In this document: positions 28,683 to 38,769 of the stretch, piece after piece
Layout: each line of letters opens with the position of its first letter
Numbering within the stretch: position 1 is the stretch's first letter
NCBI GenBank assembly: GCA_002300355.1
Contig: NSGV01000001.1
Span: 3,844,001-3,908,000 of the forward strand
Length of the DNA: 64,000 nt
From: Streptomyces sp. TLI_235
GTDB taxonomy: Bacteria; Actinomycetota; Actinomycetes; Streptomycetales; Streptomycetaceae
Reading direction: 5' to 3'
Notes under the pieces: generated by a model
What the model was told of the DNA's origin: nothing
The model's input: the letters and a program-made list of their open reading frames with translations, nothing else
The model's database searches: none
Made by a program: the position numbers and the translations under genes

Positions 28683-28810
28683 GTCCACGTCGTCCCCTCT
28701 CGACGGATGCACGGTCGTCAGATCCTCCCATCAGCGGTGGCCGCCGGATTCCTCCGGTGAGGCAGGGGCGGCGGACCGGCGGGGCCGTGCCCCGGGCCCG
28801 GTGGCGCGGT

Positions 28811-29633
28811 TCAGCCGCGCGGCTCCCAGCGGAACCAGCGACGGGCGGCCCAGACGGCGGCGGCGAGCCAGAGCAGGCCGAGGCCCAGGTGCGGCAGGGC
28901 CTCCGGCCAGCTGCCCAGGAAGTCGGTGGGAGCGTCGGAGCCGTCGGTGCCGAACCAGCCGAGTCGGATCAGCTGGAAGGCCGGGGTGGTCGGCAGCAGC
29001 CGGCAGGCGGTGGCGAGCCCGTCCGGCATGGTCTCCAGCGGGATGAGCAGTCCGGCGCCGAGCTGGGAGACCAGCAGCAGCGGCAGGGTGGTGATGCCGG
29101 CGGTCTCCACCGACTTGGTGAAGGCGCTGGTGGCGGCGGCGAGCGCGATCAGCAGGGATGGTGCCCAGCAGCAGGCCGGCGGCCATCAGCACCGGGTTGA
29201 CCGGGGTGGGCAGGTCCAGCCGGGCGGCGCCCACCGCGCCGATCACGCCGCACTCCAGCAGGCCGAGGACGACCGAGGGCAGCGCGGTGCCGAGCATGAT
29301 CTCCAGGTCGCGGGCCTCGCCGGTGCGCAGCCGCTTGAGCACCAGCTCGCCGCGGCGGGCGACGTAGGCGGTGGTGAGGTTGTAGTAGACGACGAAGAGC
29401 AGGATCAGCCCGGCCACGCCGTTGACCAGGTTGGCGTGGAGGTCGAGGTTCGGGGTGGTCTCGGCCTGCTGGTCGAGGATGCCCTTGAGGGACACCATCA
29501 TCACCATCGGCAGGGCGACGGCCATGAAGAGCGCGGTGCGGTTGCGGAGCAGCAGGGTGGCCTCGGTGCGGCCGAGGGCGAGCATGCGGCCGGCGGTGGT
29601 GGTGGTCGCGGCGGGCACGGCGGGCACGGTCAT
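28811..29633 (-). pseudogene. ABC-2 type permease, split by a frameshift
   Basis: The first 159 residues (start 29633, TLLLRNRTALFMAVALPMVMM) are an ABC-2 membrane domain that leaves frame after LLLGTI. The rest (LLIALAAATSAF, then TTLPLLLVSQLGAGLLIPLETMPDG, the ABC-2 signature region) continues in another frame to a stop at 28811. The switch maps to GGG at 29155-29157; one base fewer restores a ~273-residue permease. The neighbouring kinase has a similar one-base disruption. ATG overlaps the ATPase stop. It would form the membrane half of an exporter, probably of a drug or antimicrobial. Confidence 0.8.
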
Positions 29634-30604
29634 CGGGGGCTGCCGATCGTCTCGGGGGTGGCGGCCGCGTCGGCGGCAATGGCGAGGAAGGCCTCCTCGA
29701 GGGTGGCGCCGCGGGCCTCGAGGCCGCCGAGCGCGACGCCGTGGTGGGCGGCCCAGCCGAGGAGGTCGGTGAGGTCGGCCTGGAGCTGCGGCGTGCGGAC
29801 GGTGATCCGGCGGCCCTCGGCGGTGATCTCCGCGGCGGGCAGGGCGGGCAGGCCGATCGCCTCGTACGGGCCGCAGCGCTCCGGGAGTTCGAAGGTGATC
29901 CGGGACGGGCGGTCGGCGATGACCTCGGCGACGGTGCCGGTGGCGGCGATCCGGCCCGCGTGCATGATGGCGAGCCGGTCGGCGAGCTCCTCGGCCTCCT
30001 CCAGGTAGTGCGTGGTGAGCAGCACGGTGGTGCCCTCGCCGCGCAGCTCGCGGACCAGCCGCCAGACGGCCGCGCGTGCCTCGGGGTCGAGGCCGGTGCT
30101 GGGCTCGTCCAGGAAGAGCACCTCGGGGCGGCCGAGCAGGGCGACCGCCAGGTCCAGCCGGCGGCGCTCGCCGCCGGAGAGCTGCTTGACCCGCACCCCG
30201 GCCCGGTCGCCCAGGCCGACCAGGCCGAGCGCCTCGTCGACCGGGCGGGCGCCGCTGGTGAGCCCGGCCCAGCCGCGGCAGGTCTCGGCGACGGTCAGGT
30301 CACCGGGGAAGCCGCCCTCCTGGAGCATGATGCCGATCCGCGGGCGGACGGCGGTGCGTTCGCGGTGCGGGTCGTGACCGAGCACCCGGACCTGCCCGCC
30401 GGTCGGCGCGGCCAGCCCTTCGAGGAGCTCCATGGTGGAGGTCTTGCCCGCGCCGTTGGTGCCGAGCAGGGCGAAGAGCTCACCGCGGTGGACGGTGAGG
30501 TCGAGGCCGCGGACGGCGTCGAAGCCGCCCGGGCCGGACGGGCCGTAGCGGCGGTGCAGTTCCACGGCCTCGACGGCGGGCCCGGAGTGGCTGGTGTCCT
30601 TCAT
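29630..30604 (-). CDS. ABC transporter ATPase (DrrA/CcmA type)
   Basis: 324 residues, intact. Walker A GTNGAGKTS, Q-loop MLQEGG, signature LSGGERRR, Walker B VLFLDEPSTGLDP, H-loop TTHY. The C-terminal ~90 residues form the regulatory extension typical of daunorubicin-resistance-like ATPases. ATG 30604 follows GGAGG. First gene of the operon ATPase-permease-kinase-regulator, a common arrangement in which the two-component system controls its own exporter. Confidence 0.92.
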   Translation of the reverse strand: MKDTSHSGPAVEAVELHRRYGPSGPGGFDAVRGLDLTVHRGELFALLGTNGAGKTSTMELLEGLAAPTGGQVRVLGHDPHRERTAVRPRIGIMLQEGGFPGDLTVAETCRGWAGLTSGARPVDEALGLVGLGDRAGVRVKQLSGGERRRLDLAVALLGRPEVLFLDEPSTGLDPEARAAVWRLVRELRGEGTTVLLTTHYLEEAEELADRLAIMHAGRIAATGTVAEVIADRPSRITFELPERCGPYEAIGLPALPAAEITAEGRRITVRTPQLQADLTDLLGWAAHHGVALGGLEARGATLEEAFLAIAADAAATPETIGSPR

Positions 30605-30735
30605 GCCTCCAGCCTCCCGGCGCCCGACGCGCACGGTCAGTGCGTGCCGTCACCGACTGCCCGTGCGCTTGCACGGGTCGGCGGTGACAAATGTCATCGG
30701 GCCGCCGGAGGCCCGGAACGAGCACCGGGAACACG

Positions 30736-30768
30736 ACGAAGGGCCCCCTCTGCGAGGGAGCCCTTCGT
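30736..30768 (-). terminator. Terminator of the tRNA-Gly pair
   Basis: 9-bp outer stem (ACGAAGGGC at 30736-30744 with 30760-30768) plus an inner CCCTC/GAGGG stem, just downstream of the second tRNA in its direction of transcription. Confidence 0.75.
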
Positions 30769-30774
30769 GCTCGG

Positions 30775-30847
30775 AGCGGACGACGAGATTCGAACTCGCG
30801 ACCCTCACCTTGGCAAGGTGATGCTCTACCAACTGAGCCACGTCCGC
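30775..30847 (-). tRNA. tRNA-Gly (anticodon GCC), copy 2
   Basis: 73-nt cloverleaf. Acceptor GCGGACG pairs with CGTCCGC, U discriminator. D-arm GGCTC...GAGC, anticodon stem ACCTT/AAGGT with GCC in the loop, T-arm with GTTCGAATC. CCA is not encoded. Identical to the copy 40 bp upstream, and probably transcribed with it. Confidence 0.96.
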
Positions 30848-30887
30848 ATGCTGTTGAGTTGTACTGCCGTGTTGCTGTAACACTGCG

Positions 30888-30960
30888 AGCGGACGACGAG
30901 ATTCGAACTCGCGACCCTCACCTTGGCAAGGTGATGCTCTACCAACTGAGCCACGTCCGC
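30888..30960 (-). tRNA. tRNA-Gly (anticodon GCC), copy 1
   Basis: 73 nt, same sequence and structure as the copy at 30775-30847. It is the promoter-proximal copy. Both copies share the terminator at 30736-30768. No integrase, truncated tRNA duplicate or attachment repeat is visible nearby. Confidence 0.96.
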
Positions 30961-31100
30961 ACGGTGCCTGGGCACCGGCCGCCTTACCCGGCTGCCTTTC
31001 GGCCTCCGGTTGCGGCGACGAGAAATACTCTACCCCATCGATCGACGTGCTTGCCCCACCCTTTCCCCGGAGGGGTACCGGGGCGGGGCGTCCGGCACGC

Positions 31101-31418
31101 TCAGTTGGCCTCGGCGAACTGCTCGTAGACGGCCTTGGGGATGCGGCCGCGGGCCGGGAGGTCCATGCCGTGCGACTGCGCCCAGGCGCGAACGGCCTGC
31201 GGGTCGGGCGTCAGGGCGGTGCGGCGGAAGGACTTGCCGGTGCGGCTCTGCCGACGGCCGGCCGCGACGAACGGGGCGAGGGCCTCCCGCAGCTTCTCCG
31301 CGTTCTCCACGGAGAGGTCGATCTCGTACGACTTCCCGTCGACACCGAAGTGGACGGTTTCTGCGGCAGTGCCGCCGTCCAGGTCGTCGGAGAGCGTGAC
31401 GACTACACGCTGAGCCAT
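31101..31418 (-). CDS. lsrL: Lsr2-family nucleoid-associated protein (LsrL-type paralogue)
   Basis: 105 residues. N-terminal oligomerisation domain (VVVTLSDDLDGG..AETVHFGVDGKSYEIDLS), a basic linker, and a C-terminal DNA-binding domain with the AT-hook-like RGR in PARGRIPKAVYEQF. Lsr2 proteins silence AT-rich and acquired genes by binding the minor groove. Position between the tRNA genes and purS matches the second Lsr2 of streptomycetes (LsrL), from memory. ATG 31418 after GAGAGG. A GGCATG-CGGA-CATGCC element lies upstream at 31497-31512. Confidence 0.9.
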   Translation of the reverse strand: MAQRVVVTLSDDLDGGTAAETVHFGVDGKSYEIDLSVENAEKLREALAPFVAAGRRQSRTGKSFRRTALTPDPQAVRAWAQSHGMDLPARGRIPKAVYEQFAEAN

Positions 31419-31880
31419 GGGTGTCAATCCTCTCGGGCAATTCGGCCGCCGGGTGCTGGTGTCCGGTGGCCCGTCCGCCGGTGGCGCGCGCATGACGGCA
31501 TGCGGACATGCCATGCCGAATGACAGCCGCTCGCTGCCGCCGGTCGCCCTATTCTGCACCCAAAGAGGCTGGAAATCGAAGGGCTCGGCATTCCTTTTTT
31601 CCGGATATTCACGAGGCTTCACGAGGATGCCGGATAGAGCGGGATAGTCGTGGTCGACATGTCCGGAGTGCCGGTATTCGGGTGTTCTCGGCCCGGTCGG
31701 CCGGGCGGGGATTGAATCCGGCGAAAAGGGGTGCGCGGGCGGGTCTCGAAGGCCTGGAGCCCTTGTGGCGTAAGGGGCGTTTGTCTACGCGCGTCACCAG
31801 GGGCGACCCGCCGAGAGGCCCGAAATCCCAGGTAGTCTGAAGGTCCCCCCGCCTTCACGCAATCACCACCGGGAGTGCCA
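31419..31880. promoter_or_regulatory. Divergent promoter region, lsrL and purSQL
   Basis: 462 bp with no credible gene. It includes the inverted repeat GGCATG/CATGCC (31497-31512), a comparatively AT-rich patch around 31560-31625 (run of T at 31593-31600), and a TAGTCT at 31833-31838 that could be the purS -10. GGGAG at 31871-31875 is the purS ribosome-binding site. Confidence 0.5.
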
Positions 31881-32135
31881 GTGGCACGCGTCGTAGTCGA
31901 CGTCATGCTCAAGCCGGAGATCCTCGACCCCCAGGGACAGGCGGTGCAGCGCGCACTGCCGCGTCTCGGCTTCGCCGGGATCGCCGACGTCCGCCAGGGC
32001 AAGCGTTTCGAACTGGAGCTGGAAGGGCCGGTGGACGACGCCGCGCTCGCCCGCATCCGCGAGGCCGCCGAGAAGTTTCTCGCCAACACCGTGATCGAGG
32101 ACTTCACCGTCCGCGTCGAGGGAGAGGCGAAGTGA
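31881..32135 (+). CDS. purS: FGAM synthase subunit PurS
   Basis: 84 residues, normal for PurS ([29 protein letters not shown]-type C-terminal strand). The small dimeric subunit brings PurQ and PurL together so that ammonia can pass between them. GTG 31881 is chosen: GGGAG ends 5 nt upstream, and the GTG at 31875 overlaps that site. Stop overlaps purQ start. Confidence 0.94.
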   Translation: MARVVVDVMLKPEILDPQGQAVQRALPRLGFAGIADVRQGKRFELELEGPVDDAALARIREAAEKFLANTVIEDFTVRVEGEAK

Positions 32136-32809
32136 CAACCCGCGTCGGCGTCGTCACTTTCCCCGGCTCTCTCGACGACCGCGACGCCCAGCGCGCGGTC
32201 CGTCTCGCCGGCGCCGAGCCGGTCGCCCTCTGGCACCGGGACAAGGACCTGCACCAGGTCGACGCCGTCGTGCTGCCGGGCGGATTCTCGTACGGCGACT
32301 ATCTGCGCTGCGGGGCCATCTCCCGCTTCTCGCCGGTCATGGACACCATCATCGAGCAGGCCCGGCAGGGAATGCCCGTCCTCGGTATCTGCAACGGCTT
32401 CCAGGTGCTGTGCGAATCGCACCTGCTGCCCGGCGCGCTCACCCGCAACGACTCGCTGCACTTCATCTGCCGCGACCAGAAGCTGCGCATCGAGAACGCC
32501 GACACAGCGTGGACGTCCGATTACGCGAGCGGCCAGGAAATCGTCGTACCGCTGAAGAACGGCGAGGGCCGCTTCGTCGCCGACGAGCACGTCCTGGACG
32601 AACTCGAGGCGGAGGGACGGGTCGTGGCCCGTTACCTCGACGTCAATCCGAACGGTTCGTACCGCGACATCGCCGGCATCACCAACGCCGCCGGCAACGT
32701 CGTCGGCCTGATGCCGCATCCGGAGCACGCCGTGGAGCCGCTCACCGGCCCGACCACCGAGGGCCTGGGCTTCTTCACTTCCGTCCTGAAGCAGCTGGTG
32801 AACGCCTGA
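32132..32809 (+). CDS. purQ: FGAM synthase subunit PurQ (glutaminase)
   Basis: 225 residues. Class I glutamine amidotransferase with nucleophile Cys in [11 protein letters not shown] and catalytic His/Glu in PHPEHAVE. Releases ammonia from glutamine for PurL. GTG start overlaps the purS stop (GTGA), and its stop overlaps the purL ATG (TGATG), so the three subunits are translationally coupled. Confidence 0.96.
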   Translation: MTTRVGVVTFPGSLDDRDAQRAVRLAGAEPVALWHRDKDLHQVDAVVLPGGFSYGDYLRCGAISRFSPVMDTIIEQARQGMPVLGICNGFQVLCESHLLPGALTRNDSLHFICRDQKLRIENADTAWTSDYASGQEIVVPLKNGEGRFVADEHVLDELEAEGRVVARYLDVNPNGSYRDIAGITNAAGNVVGLMPHPEHAVEPLTGPTTEGLGFFTSVLKQLVNA

Positions 32810-35064
32810 TGAGCCTCGACACCGTCAAGAACGCCGAGCAGACCCCGGACGCGGCCCAGCCCTGGGCCGAACTCGGCCTCAAGGAGGACGAGTACGCGCG
32901 CATCCGGGAGATCCTCGACCGCCGTCCGACCGGCGCCGAGCTCGCGATGTACTCCGTCATGTGGTCGGAGCACTGTTCGTACAAGAGCTCCAAGGTCCAC
33001 CTGAAGCAGTTCGGCGAGAAGGCCCCGGAGAACGACGCCATGCTCGTCGGCATCGGCGAGAACGCCGGCGTCGTCGACGTCGGCCAGGGCTACGCGGTCA
33101 CCTTCAAGGTCGAGTCGCACAACCACCCGTCGTACATCGAGCCCTACCAGGGTGCGGCCACCGGCATCGGCGGCATCGTCCGCGACATCCTCGCGATGGG
33201 CGCCCGCCCGGTCGCGGTGATGGACCCGCTGCGCTTCGGCGCGGCCGACCACCCGGACACCCGCCGCGTGCTGCCCGGCATCGTCGCGGGCATCGGCGGC
33301 TACGGCAACTGCCTGGGCCTGCCCAACATCGGCGGCGAGGTCGTCTTCGACTCCTGCTACCAGGGCAACCCGCTGGTCAACGCGCTCTGCGTCGGCGTCA
33401 TGAAGCACGAGGACATCCACCTCGCCAAGGCCTCCGGCCCCGGCAACAAGGTCATCCTCTACGGCGCCCGCACCGGCGGCGACGGCATCGGCGGTGTCTC
33501 CGTGCTGGCCTCGGAGACCTTCGACGCCACCGGCCCGGCCAAGCGCCCCGCCGTCCAGGTCGGCGACCCCTTCCAGGAGAAGCTCCTCATCGAGTGCACC
33601 CTGGAGATCTTCAAGGAGAACCTGGTCGCCGGCATCCAGGACCTCGGCGGCGCCGGCCTCTCCTGCGCCACCTCCGAGCTCGCCTCGGCCGGCACCGGCG
33701 GCATGCGGATCGACCTCGACACCGTGCCGCTGCGCGACAACACGCTCTCGCCCGAGGAGATCCTCATGAGCGAGTCGCAGGAGCGCATGTGCGCCATCGT
33801 CGAGCCGGACAAGGTCGAGCGCTTCCTCGCCATCTGTGAGAAGTGGGACGTCATCGCCACCGTCATCGGCGAGGTGACCGACGGCGAGCGCCTGGAGATC
33901 TTCTGGCACGGCGAGCAGGTCGTGGACGTGCCGCCGCGCACCGTCGCCCACGAGGGCCCGACCTACCACCGCCCGTACGCCCGCCCGAGCTGGCAGGACG
34001 CGCTGCAGGCCGACGCCCCCACCGCCGAGCGGCTCGCGCGCCCGGCCGGCGGCGACGAGCTCAAGGACGCCCTGCTCAAGGTCGCCGGCTCGCCGAACCA
34101 GGCCTCCAAGGCCTGGATCACCGACCAGTACGACCGCTATGTGCTGGGCAACACCGTGCTCTCGGTGCCCGAGGACTCCGGCATGATCCGGATCGACGAG
34201 GAGACCAACCTCGGCGTCTCGGTCGCCACCGACGGCAACGGCCGCTACGCCAAGCTGGACCCGTACACCGGCGCCCAGCTGGCCCTGGCCGAGGCCTACC
34301 GCAACGTCGCGGCCGGCGGTGCCAAGCCGCTCGCCGTCTCCGACTGCCTCAACTTCGGCTCCCCCGAGGACCCGGACGTGATGTGGCAGTTCGCCGAGGC
34401 GACCCGTGGCCTGGCCGACGCCTGCCTGGTGCTGGGCACCCCGGTCACCGGCGGCAACGTCTCGCTGTACAACCAGACCGGCGAGACCGCCATCCACCCG
34501 ACCCCGGTGGTCGCGGTGCTCGGTGTCATCGACGACGTCACCCGCCGCACCCCGATCGGCTTCGGCGAGCAGGGCCAGCTGCTGTACCTGCTCGGCGACA
34601 CCGAGGACGAGCTCGGCGGCTCGGCCTGGGCCCAGGTCGCGCACGACCACCTCGGCGGCCTGCCGCCCAAGGTCGACCTGGAGCGCGAGCGGCTGCTCGG
34701 CGAGATCCTCATCGCGGCCTCCCGCGACGGCATGATCGACGCCGCGCACGACCTCTCCGACGGCGGCCTCGGCCAGGCCCTGGTGGAGAGCTGCCTCAAG
34801 GGCGGCAACGGCGCCCGCGTGGTCGTCCCGGAGGGCATGGACCCGTTCGTGTTCCTGTTCTCCGAGTCGGCCGGCCGCGCGGTGGTCGCCGTGCCGCGCA
34901 GCGAGGAGGTCCGGTTCAACGACATGTGCGGTGCCCGCGGCCTGCCCGTCGCCCGGATCGGTGTCGTCGACGGCGACGCCCTGGAGGTCCAGGGTCAGTT
35001 CACCGTCACGCTGGCGGAGCTGAAGGACGCCCACACCGGCGTCATCGAGGCCCTGCTGGCCTGA
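32809..35064 (+). CDS. purL: FGAM synthase subunit PurL
   Basis: 751 residues, the small PurL type that needs PurS and PurQ. Catalyses ATP-dependent conversion of FGAR to FGAM, step 4 of purine synthesis. Signatures: [36 protein letters not shown] (catalytic His in this segment), and the second half [15 protein letters not shown] with DLSDGGL. Ends at a strong terminator. Confidence 0.96.
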   Translation: MSLDTVKNAEQTPDAAQPWAELGLKEDEYARIREILDRRPTGAELAMYSVMWSEHCSYKSSKVHLKQFGEKAPENDAMLVGIGENAGVVDVGQGYAVTFKVESHNHPSYIEPYQGAATGIGGIVRDILAMGARPVAVMDPLRFGAADHPDTRRVLPGIVAGIGGYGNCLGLPNIGGEVVFDSCYQGNPLVNALCVGVMKHEDIHLAKASGPGNKVILYGARTGGDGIGGVSVLASETFDATGPAKRPAVQVGDPFQEKLLIECTLEIFKENLVAGIQDLGGAGLSCATSELASAGTGGMRIDLDTVPLRDNTLSPEEILMSESQERMCAIVEPDKVERFLAICEKWDVIATVIGEVTDGERLEIFWHGEQVVDVPPRTVAHEGPTYHRPYARPSWQDALQADAPTAERLARPAGGDELKDALLKVAGSPNQASKAWITDQYDRYVLGNTVLSVPEDSGMIRIDEETNLGVSVATDGNGRYAKLDPYTGAQLALAEAYRNVAAGGAKPLAVSDCLNFGSPEDPDVMWQFAEATRGLADACLVLGTPVTGGNVSLYNQTGETAIHPTPVVAVLGVIDDVTRRTPIGFGEQGQLLYLLGDTEDELGGSAWAQVAHDHLGGLPPKVDLERERLLGEILIAASRDGMIDAAHDLSDGGLGQALVESCLKGGNGARVVVPEGMDPFVFLFSESAGRAVVAVPRSEEVRFNDMCGARGLPVARIGVVDGDALEVQGQFTVTLAELKDAHTGVIEALLA

Positions 35065-35076
35065 CCGTCGCACGTC

Positions 35077-35116
35077 CCGAGGGGCGGCCGGCTCTGCGGA
35101 GCCGGCCGCCCCTCGG
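35077..35116 (+). terminator. purL terminator
   Basis: Perfect 18-bp stem (35077-35094 with 35099-35116) and TGCG loop, 12 bp after the purL stop. Confidence 0.9.
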
Positions 35117-35131
35117 CGTACGCTGCCGGGT

Positions 35132-35944
35132 ATGCCGACCAAGACCCGTACGTACGACCCGGCCAAGGTGCGCGCCGCGCTCGCCGGGCAGACCGAGGCG
35201 CTGCGCGGCGCCGTCCGCGGCCTGACCGCGGATCATCTCGATCTGCCGACCCGCCTCGGGGACTGGCGGGTCCGGGAGTTGGTGTCCCACCTGGGCATGG
35301 TGGTCAGCTGGGTGCCGGCCCACCTGGACGACCCGCTGCCGGAGCAGCCGGCCGTCACGCCGCTCGACTGGGCGCGGAGCACCCGCACCGCTGCCGCCAC
35401 CATCAACGACATCGCCGAGGAGCTCGCGGCCGGCCCGTTCGCCGGGGCACCCGCCGAGGTGGCCGCCGAGTTCGACCGGCGCTGCGACGAACTCCTCGCG
35501 GTCCTCTCCGGCCCGTCCGCGACCGAGGCCGGCCGGCTGATCGCGATGCGCTTCGGCCCGATGCCGCTCGCCGACTTCCTGGTCACCCGGCTGGTGGAGA
35601 CCGTGGTGCACGCCGACGACCTCGCGGACGCCCTCGGCACCGCCGCCTTCCCGCACGACCGGCAGGCGGTGGCCGCCGCCACCAGGCTGCTCGCCGACGC
35701 CTTCGCCGACCAGGCGCCCGGTGGCGCCGTCGAGGTGCGGATCCCGCCGTACGCGGTCGTGCAAGCCGTCGAGGGCCCGCGGCACACCCGCGGCACCCCG
35801 CCGAACGTCGTCGAGACCGACCCGCTGACCTGGATCCGGCTGGCCACCGGCCGGCGCGCCTGGCCGGACGCCGTCGAGGCCGCCGAGGTGCACGCCGGCG
35901 GCGAGCGCAGCGACCTCAGCGGCCTGCTGCCCGTCCTCGGCTGA
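35132..35944 (+). CDS. Maleylpyruvate isomerase-family protein
   Basis: 270 residues. DinB-like N-terminal helices with LGDWRVRELVSHLGMVVSW (metal-ligand-type His) and a second His region VETVVHADDLADAL, followed by a C-terminal extension. Mycothiol-dependent chemistry is known for the family; the substrate is unknown. TACGCT at 35119-35124 sits 7 nt before the ATG and there is no ribosome-binding site, so the transcript may be leaderless. Only ~20% of the window separates it from a second member of the family at 15966. Confidence 0.78.
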   Translation: MPTKTRTYDPAKVRAALAGQTEALRGAVRGLTADHLDLPTRLGDWRVRELVSHLGMVVSWVPAHLDDPLPEQPAVTPLDWARSTRTAAATINDIAEELAAGPFAGAPAEVAAEFDRRCDELLAVLSGPSATEAGRLIAMRFGPMPLADFLVTRLVETVVHADDLADALGTAAFPHDRQAVAAATRLLADAFADQAPGGAVEVRIPPYAVVQAVEGPRHTRGTPPNVVETDPLTWIRLATGRRAWPDAVEAAEVHAGGERSDLSGLLPVLG

Positions 35945-36060
35945 CACTGCGCCGGCGCCGACCGCCCGGTCGGCACGACGGCAGCGGGGTGACGGCCCGT
36001 CGGTGCGCCGGCGCTCAGTAAGCTCATGGGTCGTTCACCAAGCTACGAGGGGACCAGGGC

Positions 36061-37818
36061 ATGAGTGACGGCGCGCGTCGGATACCGCCGCTGAGGGCGG
36101 GCCGCAGACCGGCCGGACAGGCGCTGCTGGGCTGGCTGGCCGACCCGCGCGCACCGCGGCTGTGCCGCGTCGCGGGCTCTCCCGGCGCGGGCAAGACCCA
36201 CCTGCTGACCTGGCTCGCGGAGGCCTGCACCGGCGAGCAGGTGCCCGAGCGGCAGCGGGTGGACGCGGTGCTGGCCGGTGATCGGCTCACCGTCGACAGC
36301 GCGCTCTGGCTGCTCGGCCGCCGGCTCGGCCACCTGGCGGGCAGCCCGGAGGAGCTGCTCACCGCCATCACCGACGAGGGCCGGCCGGTGGTGCTCTGCG
36401 TCCCCGACCTGGGCCGCGCGGTGCACCCCTCCCACCTGGTGGCCAGGCTGCTGAGCCCGCTCGCCGAGTCCGAGCTGGTGCGGATGGTCGTCGAGGCGCC
36501 GGACGGCGGCGCGGCGGCCGCCGCCTTCGCCGCGGTGGTGCCGGAGCCCGCCGTCCTGGACCTGGACCGGCCGGAGTGGACCGACCCCGCCCGGTTCTCC
36601 GCCTGGGCGGCCGCGGTGGGCGCCGACCCGGCGGGCTACCCCAGCCCCGGCGCGGCCGACGGCACCGCCGGGCGGCCGGCCGAGACGGCGGCGGAGCTGA
36701 TCGCCCGGGTGCCGCGGCACCCCGACGGCAGCCCCGACCTCGGTGCGGCCGACGCCGCGCTGCTCGGCGACCTGTGGACGGCCGCCGCCAAGGACGGCTC
36801 GGTGGCCGGGCTGCTCGCCGACGCCCAACTCCTCAGCCGGGCCGAACCGGTGGCCGTCACCGCGGCCCTGGACTTCGTCAACGGGCCGGTCCCCGACGCC
36901 TGGACGGCGGCCGGGCCGGCACTGGTCGGCGAGGACGATCCGGCCGTCCGCGCCGCGGTGCTGCGCACCCGCCTGATCGGCATGGACGACACCGCCGCCC
37001 AGCGGCTCGCCGAGGTGCCCGCGCCCTGGCGGGCCGAGTGGGCGATGTGGCCGGGCTCCTCGAAGGGCTGGCCCGGCCCGGTGGCCGGGCTGGCGGTCGG
37101 CGGCGGCGCCACCGCGGGGCAGCTGCTGCTGGCCGACCCCGCAGGAGTGGTGCGGACGGTGGACGCGGCGTCGGGGCGGCCGCTGGCCCGGGTCGCCCTG
37201 CCGGAGGCCCGGCCGCTGCGCGGGCTGGCCTCGGCCCCGGACGGCACCGTGCTGCTGCTGGACGCGGACGGCACCGCGGCCGTCCTGCCGGACTCCTCCG
37301 GCGCCCCCGGCGCCCCGGGCGAGGCCGCCGCGGAACAGGCCCTGCAGGCCCTGCGGGCGGCCGTCCAGGGCGAGTTGAGCGCCGTCACCGTCACCGGCGG
37401 ACAGGGCCTGCCGGCGGTGGCCGACGACGCGGGGACGGTCCACCGCTGCCGGCCCGAGGGCGGCACGGTCGGCGAGAAGCTGCACGAGGGCCCGGTGACC
37501 GCACTGGCCGGTACGGCCGCGCTGCTGGTCAGCGGCGGGTTCGACGGCACGGTGCGGCGCTGGGACACCGCCGCCGAGGGCGCGGCCGCCGAGCCGGTCG
37601 ACCGCCGGGACAGCCAGGTCACCGCCGTCGCCGCGGCGGACACTCCGGCCGGGCCGGTGATCGCGGCCGCCTGGGCGGACGGCCTGGTCCGGCTCAGGGT
37701 CCCGGGCGCGGACGCGCCGCTCGATCTGCGGCTGGGCTCGCAGATCTGGGCGCTGGCGCTCGTCGACGGGCTGCTGGCCGCCGGTACCGGGGAGGGCGTG
37801 GCGGCGATCCGCTTCTGA
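36061..37818 (+). CDS. P-loop NTPase fused to a WD-like beta-propeller
   Basis: 585 residues. Walker A GSPGAGKTH at ~40, Walker B-like VVLCVPDLG at ~110. The second half (from ~340) has repeating beta segments, the clearest being LLVSGGFDGTVRRWDT, so it is probably a WD40-type propeller. Combination resembles STAND-type signalling proteins, but it is short and the effector domain is absent. Start ATG after GAGGGG. Function unknown. Confidence 0.68.
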   Translation: MSDGARRIPPLRAGRRPAGQALLGWLADPRAPRLCRVAGSPGAGKTHLLTWLAEACTGEQVPERQRVDAVLAGDRLTVDSALWLLGRRLGHLAGSPEELLTAITDEGRPVVLCVPDLGRAVHPSHLVARLLSPLAESELVRMVVEAPDGGAAAAAFAAVVPEPAVLDLDRPEWTDPARFSAWAAAVGADPAGYPSPGAADGTAGRPAETAAELIARVPRHPDGSPDLGAADAALLGDLWTAAAKDGSVAGLLADAQLLSRAEPVAVTAALDFVNGPVPDAWTAAGPALVGEDDPAVRAAVLRTRLIGMDDTAAQRLAEVPAPWRAEWAMWPGSSKGWPGPVAGLAVGGGATAGQLLLADPAGVVRTVDAASGRPLARVALPEARPLRGLASAPDGTVLLLDADGTAAVLPDSSGAPGAPGEAAAEQALQALRAAVQGELSAVTVTGGQGLPAVADDAGTVHRCRPEGGTVGEKLHEGPVTALAGTAALLVSGGFDGTVRRWDTAAEGAAAEPVDRRDSQVTAVAAADTPAGPVIAAAWADGLVRLRVPGADAPLDLRLGSQIWALALVDGLLAAGTGEGVAAIRF

Positions 37819-37828
37819 CGGCGTGAAC

Positions 37829-37860
37829 GGCTGCCGCCGTGGCACCGCCCGGCGGCAGCC
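37829..37860. terminator. Hairpin between convergent genes
   Basis: Perfect 10-bp stem (GGCTGCCGCC at 37829-37838 with 37851-37860), 12-nt loop. Confidence 0.65.
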
Positions 37861-37869
37861 GCCGGGCGG

Positions 37870-38769
37870 CTACGGGACGCTCGGGCCGCTGATGTAGGTG
37901 CCGTCCGCGGTGTACGGCCAGGCGTTGGCGACGCAGCCGTTGAGGCCGTAGATCTGCTGCATCATCGCCGGCGCCGGCTTGCCCTTGCCGGGGCAGCCCT
38001 CGTGGCCGTGGCCGATCCGGTGCCCGACCTCGTGGTTGACGATGAGTGCCCGGTAGTCGTCCAGCGTGCCGCTGAACTGCGGCGAACCCGTCAGCCAGCG
38101 CTTGGAGTTGACGACCACCTGCTTGCCGACGTCGCAGTTGACCTCGCCCTTGGTGTCCAGGCCGGCCGAGCCGCAGATCTGGTCCACCGTGGTGGGCGAG
38201 GCCACCTTGACGGTGAAGTCGTACACGCCGTCGGAGACCAGCTTGAAGCCGTTCTTGCCGTCGGCCGTCCAACTGCGCTTGTCGCTCAGGATCGCCTGTA
38301 CCTGCTGGGCGGCGGCCTGCGGGTCGATGCCGATGCCGTCCTCCACCTCGACCCGGTAGCGGCGGATCGTGCCCTTGCCGACCGCGCCGCCCTTCGAGGT
38401 GGCGATGGTGAAGGTGCCCTTGCCCTTCTCGACGACCGTGGTGGGAGTCGGAGTCGGGGTGGGCGTGGGTGCCGGCGTCTCGGTCTTCTGGACGGCCGGT
38501 GCGGCGCTGCTGGCCAGCGGCGGGATCGGCCGGGCCTGGGCGGTCGGGCCGCCGGCGCCGGTGTCGCCGCCGCTCCCGATGACCACGAACGCGGTGCCGC
38601 CCAGCACGGTCAGTGAGCAGAGCAGGCCTATGCCGAAAGCGGTGCGCCGCCGCGCCCGCCGCCGCTGCTGTCGGGCGCGGCGTCTGCTGGGCGCGGGTGC
38701 GTTCCTGGTGGCGGAGGCTGCTCGCACGAGGGGCTCTCTGGTCGACGACGGGACGTGACGGAACGTCAT
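37870..38769 (-). CDS. Membrane-anchored DUF3152 protein with metallopeptidase-like motif
   Basis: 299 residues. Very basic N terminus (Arg-rich), one membrane helix (FGIGLLCSLTVLGGTAFVV), then a Pro/Thr linker (PTPTPTPTPT). The external domain has NHEVGHRIGHGHEGC, a HExxHxxGxxH zinc motif of the metzincin type, and several cysteines. Assigned to DUF3152 by these features. Likely an extracellular wall-associated hydrolase, but activity is not shown. ATG 38769 chosen; no strong ribosome-binding site. Confidence 0.75.
   Translation of the reverse strand: MTFRHVPSSTREPLVRAASATRNAPAPSRRRARQQRRRARRRTAFGIGLLCSLTVLGGTAFVVIGSGGDTGAGGPTAQARPIPPLASSAAPAVQKTETPAPTPTPTPTPTTVVEKGKGTFTIATSKGGAVGKGTIRRYRVEVEDGIGIDPQAAAQQVQAILSDKRSWTADGKNGFKLVSDGVYDFTVKVASPTTVDQICGSAGLDTKGEVNCDVGKQVVVNSKRWLTGSPQFSGTLDDYRALIVNHEVGHRIGHGHEGCPGKGKPAPAMMQQIYGLNGCVANAWPYTADGTYISGPSVP

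Noticed and set aside
30775..30960. tRNA-Gly pair as an integration site of a mobile element
   Set aside because: No integrase, excisionase or partial tRNA repeat nearby; two whole identical tRNAs with a shared terminator are ordinary.
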